Positions 1 through 7,762 of a stretch of DNA of 64,000 nt are shown piece after piece. The notes under the pieces were generated by a model. That model was not told where the DNA came from. It did not search any database and saw only the letters and a program-made list of their open reading frames with translations. A program made the translations under genes and the position numbers. The DNA is taken from positions 248,264-312,263 of the forward strand of contig CAJUGX010000001.1 of NCBI GenBank assembly GCA_910586385.1, in the 5' to 3' direction. The DNA is from an uncultured Christensenella sp. (GTDB lineage Bacteria; Bacillota; Clostridia; Christensenellales; UBA1242). The stretch's first letter is position 1; each line of letters opens with the position of its first letter.

Positions 1-35
1 TCGAGTCCTCTTCCTAATCCTCTATTATTACTCAT
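1..35 (-). CDS. parB: ParB chromosome-partitioning protein, N-terminal start only
   Basis: Only the first eleven codons are inside the window; the gene runs off the left edge. They read MSNNRGLGRGL, which matches the conserved N-terminus of ParB/Spo0J proteins (RGLGRGL followed by DAL in most members). The ATG overlaps the last codons of parA by eight bases, the usual translational coupling of parA-parB. A ribosome site (AAAGGAGA on the minus strand, about 41-48) lies inside the parA end. ParB would bind parS and act with ParA in origin segregation. The assignment rests on the short N-terminus plus the gene order. Confidence 0.8.
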   Translation of the reverse strand, partial: MSNNRGLGRGL

Positions 36-855
36 CATTTTCTCCTTTGAACTTTATTTTTCGCACCTTTGATATCTTTTTGAAAGGTACATTGTTGCGT
101 TTCAAAATCTCTTCGGTCAAACTTAAATATGCTTCCGCACCTTTGGAATTTGCGTCATAGAGAGCAACAGGAAGACCATGACTTGGAGCTTCTGCGACCC
201 TGACATTTCTTGGGATAGTTGTGATATAAACTTTCTGTTTGAAGAATTTGACAACTTCATTTCCGACTTGTGTTGTGAAGTTGGACCTCTTGTCCTTCAT
301 TGTCATAACAACGCCTTCAATGTCGAGGTTTGGGTTGAAATCGCGATATTTTATCAACCTGATGGTGTTCATCAGTTGTGTGATGCCTTCCATAGAGAAA
401 AATTCGCACTGCATAGGTATCAAAACACTGTCGGCTGCTGTAAGAGCATTCACGGTGATGAGACCAAGAGATGGCGGACAGTCAATCAATATAAAATCAT
501 AACTTGCCTTAATCTCGTCAAGAATCTTCTTTATAATTTTCTCTCTTTGTGGAAGTTGAATAAGTTCTACTTCAGCGCCAGCCAAGTCAACGGTTGATGG
601 AATTAAATAAAGATTGTCGACAACTGTTGTTTTGATAACATCTTCATAAGCACTGTCGCCACCGATAAGATCGTAAATCGTCTTCAAATCTTTGGTTTTT
701 ACGATTCCAACGCCACTTGTTGCATTCCCTTGAGGGTCAAGATCCAAAATAAGGACTTTCTTTCCCATAAGTGCCATATAGGTCGCAACGTTTACACAAG
801 TGGTGGTTTTTCCTACACCACCTTTTTGATTTGCAAATGCAATAATTTTTCCCAT
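28..855 (-). CDS. parA: ParA/Soj chromosome-partitioning ATPase
   Basis: A 275-residue ParA-family ATPase that positions replication origins together with ParB. The deviant Walker A motif KGGVGKTT is at residues 11-18 (Lys11 and Lys16). Later motifs include LDLDPQGNAT and DFILIDCPPSLG (Walker B region), as in Bacillus Soj. The reading frame extends further upstream, but the start at MGKIIAFANQ (855) is preferred: it carries the ribosome site AAGGAAA and fits family N-termini. A terminator-like hairpin lies between rsmG and this gene, and a TATAAT box follows it on the minus strand (877-882). parA-parB may therefore be its own transcription unit downstream of the mnmE-mnmG-rsmG operon. The stop overlaps the parB start. 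Confidence 0.95.
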   Translation of the reverse strand: MGKIIAFANQKGGVGKTTTCVNVATYMALMGKKVLILDLDPQGNATSGVGIVKTKDLKTIYDLIGGDSAYEDVIKTTVVDNLYLIPSTVDLAGAEVELIQLPQREKIIKKILDEIKASYDFILIDCPPSLGLITVNALTAADSVLIPMQCEFFSMEGITQLMNTIRLIKYRDFNPNLDIEGVVMTMKDKRSNFTTQVGNEVVKFFKQKVYITTIPRNVRVAEAPSHGLPVALYDANSKGAEAYLSLTEEILKRNNVPFKKISKVRKIKFKGENDE

Positions 856-876
856 TTTATATTTTCCTTCTGTTTG

Positions 877-882
877 ATTATA
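877..882 (-). promoter_or_regulatory. Possible -10 box for parA-parB
   Basis: A perfect TATAAT on the minus strand, 22 bases upstream of the chosen parA ATG. The -35 region at 17 bp spacing (TTTATT) is weak, so only the -10 is supported. Confidence 0.4.
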
Positions 883-903
883 CAAGAATAATACAAAAAA
901 ATA

Positions 904-946
904 AAGAAAAATAGGCTAAAAACACACAATTTTAAGCCTATTTTAA
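904..946 (-). terminator. Terminator downstream of rsmG
   Basis: On the minus strand a stem AAATAGGCTTAAA pairs with TTTTTAGCCTATTT around a short loop and is followed by a T-rich run. It separates rsmG from parA. Confidence 0.75.
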
Positions 947-972
947 TGATTTTTTGAAAAGAATGAAATTTT

Positions 973-1674
973 TTAAGAGATAGGAGAGGTTTTTGGTTTG
1001 TTTTTGTCTCTAGGATATTGAGGCGGCGTTTTTGATATTTTTCTAATGATTAAAATATTTCTCTCCATAGCGCCTTCTTCAATAACAAAGTTTTTTATGG
1101 TTTCAATTTTTCCACCCAAAACAGAGATTGCCTTTTTTGCCGATTCAATTTCTTCTGCAAGTTTTGAAGATTTGTAGATGATTGCCAAGCCACCTACCTT
1201 GACAAGTGGGAGGAGATATTCAACAAGAGTGTTGAGACTTGCAACGGCTCTTGCAACAGCGACATCGAATTTCTCTCTGTGGTTTTTCGCATAATCCTCT
1301 GCACGAGAATGGGTTGCAATTGTGTTTTTTAGTCCAAGCTCAGAGATGATGCTATCAAGAAAGTTGATTCTTTTGTTTAGGCTGTCAACCATGCAAACTT
1401 TCAAATCTGATCGAACAATTTTGAGGGGAATCGCTGGAAAACCTGCACCAGAGCCGACATCAACAATTGATGCGCTTTTTGGAAAAAAGTTGAAAGGAAG
1501 GACGCTGTCCAAAAAGTGTTTTATTGCAACATCGTCTTCTTCTGTGATGGCAGTGAGGTTTAGGACTTTATTTGTTTCAACAAGCATAGAAAAATACTTG
1601 TCAAATTGTGATTTTTGCTCATCTGACAAAGGGATATTATATTTTGTAAACAAACTTTCTAAAATCTTCATCAT
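973..1674 (-). CDS. rsmG: 16S rRNA (guanine527-N7)-methyltransferase RsmG
   Basis: A 233-residue protein matching RsmG/GidB, which methylates N7 of G527 in 16S rRNA using S-adenosylmethionine. The family signature AITEEDDVAIKHFLDSVLP is followed by the SAM-binding loop VDVGSGAGFPAIPLKI, and AVARAVASLNTLVEYLLPLVKVGG follows further on. The length is normal. The ATG overlaps the end of mnmG by four bases (ATGA type), so the two are translationally coupled. A second ATG follows at once (MM); either could be used. This is the gene's expected place in origin regions. The C-terminal tail TPPQYPRDKNKPKTSP is Pro/Lys rich, as in many family members. Confidence 0.95.
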   Translation of the reverse strand: MMKILESLFTKYNIPLSDEQKSQFDKYFSMLVETNKVLNLTAITEEDDVAIKHFLDSVLPFNFFPKSASIVDVGSGAGFPAIPLKIVRSDLKVCMVDSLNKRINFLDSIISELGLKNTIATHSRAEDYAKNHREKFDVAVARAVASLNTLVEYLLPLVKVGGLAIIYKSSKLAEEIESAKKAISVLGGKIETIKNFVIEEGAMERNILIIRKISKTPPQYPRDKNKPKTSPIS

Positions 1675-3533
1675 TTATTCTCATCTTTGAATTTTTTTAT
1701 CAGCACTGAAAGCACTGCAACATCAGCAGGGGACACTCCAGAAATTCTTGAGGCTTGCCCCAAATTGAGTGGGCGAATCTCTGATAATTTTTCGATTGCT
1801 TCCGCTCGCAGTCCCTTAATACCTTTGTATTCAAAGTTTTCTGGAATAGAGATGCTTTCATTGGCGAGCATTTTGTCGACATCCTCTTGTTGTTGTTTTA
1901 AGTAGCCTTCATATTTGATGTTTATGTTCACGAAATCGAGCAGAGGTTTTTCAGTTTCGTCAAAGAGATTATAGGTCTTGTCCAACTTGAAGATGTCAAT
2001 ATTGTTTCTCTTCATGACGTCTCGAAGTCTCATGCTTTCTTTTGGAAGATTTTCGCCATTTTCTTCAAAAAGTTTTGTCAATTTCTCATCAATTTTGACT
2101 TTTTGAGCAAGTTTTTCTTCAATTCCTTGCATTTTTTTCTTCTTTGCAAGGAATTTTTCATATCTCTCATTGCTTACAAGTCCAACCTTTCTTCCGATTT
2201 CAGTGAGCCTCATGTCGGCATTGTCTTGTCTGAGCAAGAGGCGATATTCAGCACGGCTTGTCATCATTCGATAAGGCTCATTTGTGCCTTTTGTCACAAT
2301 GTCGTCAATCAAAACCCCAATATAACCATCGCTTCTTTTGAGAATAAGCTGTTCTTTGTTTTGATTGTAGAGGCTTGCGTTTATGCCAGCGACAAGTCCT
2401 TGCGCTCCGGCTTCTTCATATCCGCTTGTCCCATTTATCTGACCAGCGAAGAAAAGTCCCGGGATTGTTTTGAGTTCGAGAGTTGGTTTGAGTTGAGTTG
2501 GCTCAATGCAATCATATTCAATTGCATAAGCATCACGCATAATTTCAGCGTTTTCAAGTCCTATCACAGAATGCACCATTTTTTCTTGAATATCAGAAGG
2601 CATCGAAGTGCTGAAACCTTGAAGGTACATTTCGTGAGTATCAAGCGATTCTGGCTCTAAGAAAAGTTGATGTCTTTCTTTGTCCGCGAAGCGAACAACT
2701 TTTGTTTCGATTGAAGGGCAGTATCTTGGACCAACGCCCTTGATTTCTCCAGAGATTGCTGGGGCTTTGTCAAGATTTTGCCTTATTATCTCATGCGTTT
2801 CTGGGGTAGTGTAAGTCAGGTAGCACACCGTTTTGTTTTGTGGCTTTTCTTCTGACATGAAAGAAAATGGCATGATGTTTTCATCACCAAGTTGAATTTC
2901 CATTTGTGAATAGTCAACACTTCTTCCATGAAGTCTCACAGGTGTGCCAGTTTTGAATCTGAGAAGTCTTATTCCGAGATTGCTGAGGCTTTCCGAGAGT
3001 GTTGAACTTCTTTTGAATCCGTTTGGACCAACCGCTTCCCTGCACTGCCCGATGATAATCTCGCTCTTGAGATAAACTCCAGTTGCAAAGACGACGCTCC
3101 TTGCTTTGTAAGAGAGTCCAAGTTGTGTTGTGACGATTTTTGATTCTCCGTCCAACTCAACTTTTGTGACCTCGCCTTGGCGAACATACAAATTTTTCTC
3201 ATCTTCAAGAGTCTTTTTCATTTCGGTATGGTATGCGTTTTTGTCGGCCTGTGCTCTCAGGCTTTGCACCGCTGGGCCTTTTCCACTGTTCAGCATTCTG
3301 ATTTGGATTGCGGTCTTGTCGGCATTGATTCCCATTTGTCCACCGAGTGCATCAATTTCTCCGACGAGTTGACCTTTTGCCGTCCCGCCGATTGAAGGGT
3401 TGCATGCCAAGAAGGCAATTGCGTCAAGGCTTATGGTAAGAAGAAGGGTTTTGTTTCTAGTGCGTGACAAAGCTAAGGCTGCTTCGCAACCTGCGTGACC
3501 TGCACCAATAACAATACTATCAAATTCTTCCAT
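1671..3533 (-). CDS. mnmG: tRNA 5-carboxymethylaminomethyluridine modification enzyme MnmG
   Basis: A 620-residue FAD protein that works with MnmE to modify U34 of several tRNAs. The N-terminal dinucleotide fold has VIGAGHAGCEAALALSR. Family signatures include NPSIGGTAKGQLVGEIDALGG near residue 45, GPAVQSLRAQADK, FKTGTPVRL, the GPRYCPSIE motif, and QINGTSGYEEAGAQGLVAGINA near residue 370. The C-terminal helical domain ends with ASRISGVSPADVAVL. Length is as expected. It starts 11 bp after the small acetyltransferase gene and overlaps rsmG by four bases. It is therefore the centre of a co-directional mnmE-GNAT-mnmG-rsmG operon. Confidence 0.97.
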   Translation of the reverse strand: MEEFDSIVIGAGHAGCEAALALSRTRNKTLLLTISLDAIAFLACNPSIGGTAKGQLVGEIDALGGQMGINADKTAIQIRMLNSGKGPAVQSLRAQADKNAYHTEMKKTLEDEKNLYVRQGEVTKVELDGESKIVTTQLGLSYKARSVVFATGVYLKSEIIIGQCREAVGPNGFKRSSTLSESLSNLGIRLLRFKTGTPVRLHGRSVDYSQMEIQLGDENIMPFSFMSEEKPQNKTVCYLTYTTPETHEIIRQNLDKAPAISGEIKGVGPRYCPSIETKVVRFADKERHQLFLEPESLDTHEMYLQGFSTSMPSDIQEKMVHSVIGLENAEIMRDAYAIEYDCIEPTQLKPTLELKTIPGLFFAGQINGTSGYEEAGAQGLVAGINASLYNQNKEQLILKRSDGYIGVLIDDIVTKGTNEPYRMMTSRAEYRLLLRQDNADMRLTEIGRKVGLVSNERYEKFLAKKKKMQGIEEKLAQKVKIDEKLTKLFEENGENLPKESMRLRDVMKRNNIDIFKLDKTYNLFDETEKPLLDFVNINIKYEGYLKQQQEDVDKMLANESISIPENFEYKGIKGLRAEAIEKLSEIRPLNLGQASRISGVSPADVAVLSVLIKKFKDENK

Positions 3534-3544
3534 AGTTTTTCCTT

Positions 3545-3973
3545 TTAATTTTTGTTGTATCGTTTTTCGTTCTTAAACCATTTGTAGCAGCCTGCCATTT
3601 TTTCAGGAGCGTACTTAAAGCCGCATTTTACATAAAAACCTTCATTTCCGGTTGTTGGCAAAAGTTCAATCATAAATTGGTCATGTTTGTTTGCGAGTTG
3701 CTGAGCTTTTTCCATAATATATTTAACCAAAGCTTTTCCTACGCCTTTTCCATGGTGCTCGGGAGAGACAATTACATCTGTCAAAAGCCCATGTGTTGCA
3801 CCATCTCCGACGACTCTTGCCATGCCAATTGTTTTTCCATTTTCAATTGCACTTGCCACAAAGGTTGAGTTTTTCAACGACAATTTTATTTCTTTGTCGT
3901 CAAGAATTTTCCAACCAACGGCTTTGTGAAGCTCTTGAAAATCTTTTACACTCAACTTATCTTTTATTTCCAC
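3545..3973 (-). CDS. GNAT-family N-acetyltransferase inserted between mnmE and mnmG
   Basis: A small acetyltransferase of 142 residues. The start is taken as GTG at 3973 because AGGAGG lies four bases before it and because the longer frame would run into mnmE. The acetyl-CoA binding motif A is clear: TDVIVSPEHHGKGVGKALVKYIMEKA. A C-terminal NEGFYVKCGFKYAPEKMAGCYKWF follows, typical of the GNAT beta5-alpha4 end. The substrate cannot be told. It lies 8 bp after mnmE and 11 bp before mnmG, so it is co-transcribed with the tRNA-modification genes. This position is usually empty between mnmE and mnmG. A role in the same pathway is possible but not shown. Confidence 0.85.
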   Translation of the reverse strand: MEIKDKLSVKDFQELHKAVGWKILDDKEIKLSLKNSTFVASAIENGKTIGMARVVGDGATHGLLTDVIVSPEHHGKGVGKALVKYIMEKAQQLANKHDQFMIELLPTTGNEGFYVKCGFKYAPEKMAGCYKWFKNEKRYNKN

Positions 3974-3981
3974 AAAACCTC

Positions 3982-5322
3982 CTATTTTCCTAAACAGAAT
4001 TTGGAAAAGATAAGGTTGATTATATTTTCGTTTTCTGTGTTGCCTGTTATTTTTCCAAGTGTTTGCCAAAGTTTTTTCACAAGCATTGACAGAATGTCAA
4101 TTGACAAAAACTCTGTATTTTTGATTTCCTCGATGACTGATTTTGCGTCTTTAAGGATTTGGACTTGTCTCTCGTTTGTGAGAACAAGGCTGTTGAAATC
4201 AATTTCATTTTCGATGACAAATGACACAATCTTGTCTTTCAAGAGATTGATGTTTTTGTTTGTCAATGCAGAGATTTCCACTTCATTTGGCTTTCTTGAG
4301 ACAACTCTTTTTTTATCAGTCTTGTTGATTACGTAAATACATTTCGATTGTTCGGCAAGGGTCTCAATAAGTTTGTCTTCCTCGGTCTCCGCAGAACTCC
4401 CATCCAAAATGAAAAGTATGACGTCTGCTTCGCTTAGGCTTTGCTTACTTTTTTCAATCCCGATGCTTTCCACAATATCTTCAGTCTCTCTGATTCCCGC
4501 AGTGTCGATCAGGTTGATTTTGATTCCATTGTGAATAAAACTCTCAGTGATTGAGTCGCGAGTTGTGCCTTGAATATCTGTGACGATTGCTCGATCTTGT
4601 CCAAGCAATGCATTCATAACGCTGCTTTTGCCGACGTTGGTCTTTCCAATGAGAGCGACATTGATTCCGTTTTTGAGATAGGTTGCGCTTTTTGATTGTG
4701 CTAAGATTTCGTCGTTTTTATCCTCAATTTCTTGGAGTCTTTGCATGACGTTTAGTTTCAATCCGAGTTCTTCTGTCTCATCTGGATAATCCATCCCCAC
4801 TTCAATCTCTGCCAAGAGGGTGGTGAGAAGATCTTGTTGTGCAAGCACTTCGTTTGCAAGTCTTCCATTTGTGATTTGAAGGCTGCTGGCAAGTTCGCCC
4901 TCTGTCTCTGCGTTGATTTCTCCAATGATTGCTTCTGCTTTGTCGAGAGTGATTTTGCCATTTACGAATGCACGCTTTGAGTATTCACCAGGCTCTGCCA
5001 TTCTTGCTCCGCTCTCCAAACATTTTTCGATTACTTTTTGAGCGAGCAAAACTCCGCCATGGATTTGAAATTCAATGATGTCTTCACCAGTGTAAGAAAA
5101 TGGTGCTTTGAAATAAACCATCAAACACTCTTCAGCGGTGTTTTCAGAAAGTTGAAGTTGTCCGAAATACATATATCTTGGGGTGATGTTTTCGGCGGTC
5201 AAATTTGTGCCATGAAAAACTTTGAGTGCGACATCCAAACAGTTGTGCCCACTCATTCTTACTATTGCCACCGCTCCTTTGCCGAGTGGTGTTGAAATTG
5301 AAACAATAACATCATTTTTCAT
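3982..5322 (-). CDS. mnmE: tRNA modification GTPase MnmE
   Basis: A 446-residue GTPase partner of MnmG. The N-terminal formyl-tetrahydrofolate domain has SISTPLGKGAVAIVRMSG and PGEYSKRAFVNGKITLDKAEA. The central G domain has the P-loop GKTNVGKSS near residue 225, the G3 DTAGIRET, and the G4 NKTD. The protein ends in FCLGK, the family's C-terminal Cys motif (usually FCIGK). It is the first gene of the minus-strand operon. A well-formed promoter (TTGCTT, 17 bp, TAAAAT) lies just upstream at 5346-5374. Confidence 0.97.
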   Translation of the reverse strand: MKNDVIVSISTPLGKGAVAIVRMSGHNCLDVALKVFHGTNLTAENITPRYMYFGQLQLSENTAEECLMVYFKAPFSYTGEDIIEFQIHGGVLLAQKVIEKCLESGARMAEPGEYSKRAFVNGKITLDKAEAIIGEINAETEGELASSLQITNGRLANEVLAQQDLLTTLLAEIEVGMDYPDETEELGLKLNVMQRLQEIEDKNDEILAQSKSATYLKNGINVALIGKTNVGKSSVMNALLGQDRAIVTDIQGTTRDSITESFIHNGIKINLIDTAGIRETEDIVESIGIEKSKQSLSEADVILFILDGSSAETEEDKLIETLAEQSKCIYVINKTDKKRVVSRKPNEVEISALTNKNINLLKDKIVSFVIENEIDFNSLVLTNERQVQILKDAKSVIEEIKNTEFLSIDILSMLVKKLWQTLGKITGNTENENIINLIFSKFCLGK

Positions 5323-5345
5323 CAGCTTTTCTTCTTATGGATGTT

Positions 5346-5374
5346 ATTTTAACAAAGATTAAGAAAAAAAGCAA
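5346..5374 (-). promoter_or_regulatory. Sigma-A type promoter of the mnmE operon
   Basis: Minus-strand TTGCTT (5369-5374) and TAAAAT (5346-5351) with a 17 bp spacer, 24 bases before the mnmE ATG. It is divergent from the promoter at 5426-5454. Confidence 0.65.
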
Positions 5375-5425
5375 CAGAGTGGAAAATTATTTGAGATTTC
5401 TTGCATTTTTGTTTGAAATACCCCA

Positions 5426-5454
5426 TTGACAAGGTGGTAGTTTTGCGGTAAAAT
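5426..5454 (+). promoter_or_regulatory. Sigma-A type promoter
   Basis: TTGACA at 5426-5431, 17 bp spacer, TAAAAT at 5449-5454. It drives the orphan gene at 5494 with a short leader that contains GAGGGGG as ribosome site. Confidence 0.75.
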
Positions 5455-5493
5455 TTTGTTGAAAAATTAAAAGTCGAAACGAGGGGGCAAGTG

Positions 5494-6126
5494 ATGAGCG
5501 AAACCATTTTTATGGATGAATGCGAAGAGATTCTCTTTTTTATGGAAAACACTCCTGAAAGCAGACGGATGCTTAGGGAACCAATCGCAAAAAAGTTGCA
5601 TGATATTTTGAGGCTCAGGAATATCGCAAATGGAGAAATGCAAGCACATGAAAGGTTTCTCGGACGGGGTGGAAACTGCCTTGAGTACGCATGTTTCCCT
5701 TTCACAAGAGAAGAAATGGAGTCACTCGGTCTTGATGATTTCAAATACTCTTTTGTAAGTCCATTTGGCGCGTTTGATGTTTCATCAATCAAATCTGCAA
5801 AAGCCGAGATGGTTGAGTTTTTGCAGCAGTCCGGTTATGAGGTTGAATTTGAGAAAAAGTCTAAAATTTTGAAATCAAACCAACATAGAGTTGCTCTCTA
5901 TTTCACTGAAGGTTTTACCAAAGCAAATAGGGGCAAAGACTTTCACTTGCTTATGCAAAAGAAAGATGGCACTTGGTCAGGCAAGACTGGTGCGGACTCA
6001 CAAACTATTGAGCATTTTGACAATTTGGAAGAGAGTTTGCCACACGATGTTAGCAACAGATATATCCTTGACAGCATAATGGTACTGACCAATCCATACG
6101 CACTGGCGGAGGAAAGACAAAAATAA
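5494..6126 (+). CDS. Hypothetical protein with a Cys/His/Asp pattern (possible papain-like fold)
   Basis: A 210-residue protein that I do not recognise as a named family. ATG at 5494 is preferred over GTG at 5491 because of its six-base spacing from GAGGGGG. There is no signal peptide or membrane segment, so it is probably cytoplasmic. Residues 59-65 read GGNCLEY (Cys62), and 150-166 hold DFH (His151) followed by KKDGTWSGKTG. A Cys near the start of a helix, then a His and a DGxWSxKxG strand, resembles papain- or transglutaminase-like enzymes; this is inference. The gene is monocistronic with its own promoter and a shared terminator. It sits between mnmE and jag, which are normally adjacent. 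Confidence 0.7.
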   Translation: MSETIFMDECEEILFFMENTPESRRMLREPIAKKLHDILRLRNIANGEMQAHERFLGRGGNCLEYACFPFTREEMESLGLDDFKYSFVSPFGAFDVSSIKSAKAEMVEFLQQSGYEVEFEKKSKILKSNQHRVALYFTEGFTKANRGKDFHLLMQKKDGTWSGKTGADSQTIEHFDNLEESLPHDVSNRYILDSIMVLTNPYALAEERQK

Positions 6127-6157
6127 AAAGAGGTTGATTGGTCAGCCTCTTTTTTCG
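6124..6157. terminator. Bidirectional terminator
   Basis: Stem AAAAAGAGGTTGA / TCAGCCTCTTTTT with loop TTGG. A-tract and T-tract on both sides let it end both the plus gene at 5494 and the minus gene jag. Confidence 0.85.
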
Positions 6158-6165
6158 GTTTCAAT

Positions 6166-7032
6166 TTAGTCTTTGTATTCTTTTGGGAAGACAATCAAAT
6201 ATCTTCTTGGTTCTTCACCTTTTGAAAGGGTTGTCACTCTGTCATCTTCTTGAAGGGCGAGGTGGAGGATTCTTCTTTCGCTTGCTTCCATTGGCTCAAA
6301 CTTGAAGTATCTGCCACTCTTTGCAACTTTGTCGGCTGTCCTCTTTGCCAAAGCAGTAAGAGATTCAACCCTCTTTTGGCGATAGTTTTCAACATCCAAA
6401 ATCACTTTCTTTTTGTCTTCGCTTTTGCAAACGAGAGACATGATGTATGAGAGTGACATCATGCAGTCTCCGTGATGACCAATCAAATCGTTGAGGTTTT
6501 CGCCAAGGAGATTGTATCTGACAACTCTCTCTTCTTCTGTTCTTTCAATTTGACCTTCTGTGCCGAGAGCATCCAAAACGCCATTGATAAATTCTTCTGC
6601 AGTGTATTTTCTTTCTTTTTGTTCAGCCTTCTCTTCAGAAGATTCTTTTTTCTCCACTGCTTTCTCAATTTTCTTTTCTTCTTTTTGTTCAGCCTTCTCA
6701 GCTTTCTTTGTCTCTTTGGCTTCGGTCTTTTCAGCTTTCTTTTCGGTCTTTGTTTCTTTGATTTCTTCTGTTGTTGCAATCTTTGATTTTACAAAGTTTT
6801 CTGCAAAATCTTCGTCAGCCTCTTCTTCCTTGATGGCTTTCTTGAGTTTTTCTCTCTTTTCATACTTTTCAATTGCGTCTTCTGAGATTGAAACGAGGAC
6901 TTTTGCTTTTTTCAAAAATCCGCCTTCGTTCAAGATTTTGATGTCAACATCTTCTCTTGCAGCTTTGAGTTCTAAAAGTGCATTTTGTACTGCTTGCTCA
7001 ATTGTTTTCCCTGTTGCTTCACACGATTTCAT
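6166..7032 (-). CDS. khpB: RNA-binding protein KhpB (Jag/EloR)
   Basis: A 288-residue cytoplasmic RNA-binding protein linked in Firmicutes to cell elongation and division control. The N-terminal Jag domain (1-50) reads CEATGKTIEQAVQNALLEL and GGFLKKAKVLVSI. Residues about 60-140 form a Lys/Glu/Ala low-complexity linker, probably coiled or disordered. A KH domain follows with GENLNDLIGHHGDCMMSL (GxxG as GHHG). The R3H domain has VENYRQKRVESLTALAKRTADKV and MEASERRILHLAL. Normally jag lies beside yidC and mnmE; here both neighbours are displaced. A promoter lies at 7064-7092, and an AAAGGAG ribosome site precedes the ATG. Confidence 0.93.
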   Translation of the reverse strand: MKSCEATGKTIEQAVQNALLELKAAREDVDIKILNEGGFLKKAKVLVSISEDAIEKYEKREKLKKAIKEEEADEDFAENFVKSKIATTEEIKETKTEKKAEKTEAKETKKAEKAEQKEEKKIEKAVEKKESSEEKAEQKERKYTAEEFINGVLDALGTEGQIERTEEERVVRYNLLGENLNDLIGHHGDCMMSLSYIMSLVCKSEDKKKVILDVENYRQKRVESLTALAKRTADKVAKSGRYFKFEPMEASERRILHLALQEDDRVTTLSKGEEPRRYLIVFPKEYKD

Positions 7033-7063
7033 TTTTTGTTCTCCTTTTTCCTAAGTCAAGACT

Positions 7064-7092
7064 ACTTTATCATATTTAAGAAAAAACATCAA
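7064..7092 (-). promoter_or_regulatory. Promoter upstream of khpB
   Basis: Minus-strand TTGATG (7087-7092), 17 bp, TAAAGT (7064-7069). Confidence 0.5.
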
Positions 7093-7110
7093 TCTTTTTT
7101 GGCATTTGTT

Positions 7111-7138
7111 TTGAAATTGGACCTTTTTGTGCTATCAT
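7111..7138 (+). promoter_or_regulatory. Promoter upstream of gmk
   Basis: TTGAAA (7111-7116), 16 bp, TATCAT (7133-7138), 24 bases before the ATG. GGGAGGT is the ribosome site. Confidence 0.6.
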
Positions 7139-7162
7139 ACGAGAAAATGGGAGGTAGAAAAA

Positions 7163-7720
7163 ATGTTTGTTATATTGTCTGGTGTTTCAGGTTCAGGCAA
7201 AAATACTGTGATAAGCAATCTCTTGAGTGAAGGGGAAAATCGTTTTCTTATAAAATCTGCAACAACAAGAGCAAGAAGAGTTGATGTGAAAAATGATGCA
7301 GATATCTATGATTTCTTAAGCGACGCTGAGTTTGATGCACGCGAGAAAAACGGTGACTTTTTTGAAGTAAATGAGTACCGTGGATTTAGATATGCTACGC
7401 AAAATCATGAACTCAAAAGGATTATTGACAATCCTGAAAATATCTACTTCAAAGATATAGATGTCCTTGGGACGCAAAAACTTGTAAAATACTTGAAAGG
7501 GAAAGTAAAAGTCTTGACAATCTTCCTTGACGTACCAGATGACGCTCTTTTTGACAGACTTGTCAAACGGGGAGAAACAGAAGAGAGAGCAAGATATCGT
7601 ATTGAACGCGGTTTGATGGAAAGAGAATACAAAAAGAAATACGATCTTGCCATTGACAACCTTGATCTTGAAAAAACTCTTTCAATCATCAGAGACAGAT
7701 TGAAAAAAGAAGGATTCTAG
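7163..7720 (+). CDS. gmk: Guanylate kinase
   Basis: A 185-residue nucleoside-monophosphate kinase of the guanylate kinase type, converting GMP to GDP with ATP. The start at 7163 follows GGGAGGT by seven bases. The P-loop reads SGVSGSGKNTVI (the usual form is SGxSGxGKxT). Next come ATTRARR (GMP-binding TTRxxR), FFEVNEYRGFRYAT in place of the usual FGNxYGT strand, KDIDVLGTQKL, FLDVPDDALFDRL, and the lid region RGETEERARYRIERG. The P-loop Asn and the Ala after Tyr (YAT instead of YGT) differ from most family members, so activity on GMP is probable rather than certain. It stands alone between khpB and a ferritin-like gene and ends at a bidirectional terminator. Confidence 0.85.
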   Translation: MFVILSGVSGSGKNTVISNLLSEGENRFLIKSATTRARRVDVKNDADIYDFLSDAEFDAREKNGDFFEVNEYRGFRYATQNHELKRIIDNPENIYFKDIDVLGTQKLVKYLKGKVKVLTIFLDVPDDALFDRLVKRGETEERARYRIERGLMEREYKKKYDLAIDNLDLEKTLSIIRDRLKKEGF

Positions 7721-7724
7721 AAAA

Positions 7725-7762
7725 ACAAAACCACATCCAAATCGGATGCGGCTTTTCTTTTT
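7725..7762. terminator. Bidirectional terminator
   Basis: Stem CCACATCC / GGATGCGG with flanking A and T tracts. It serves gmk on the plus strand and the ferritin-like gene on the minus strand. Confidence 0.85.

Noticed and set aside
6483..6786. Long opposite-strand frames over the khpB linker
   Set aside because: Shadows of the Lys/Glu-rich codons; no start signals.
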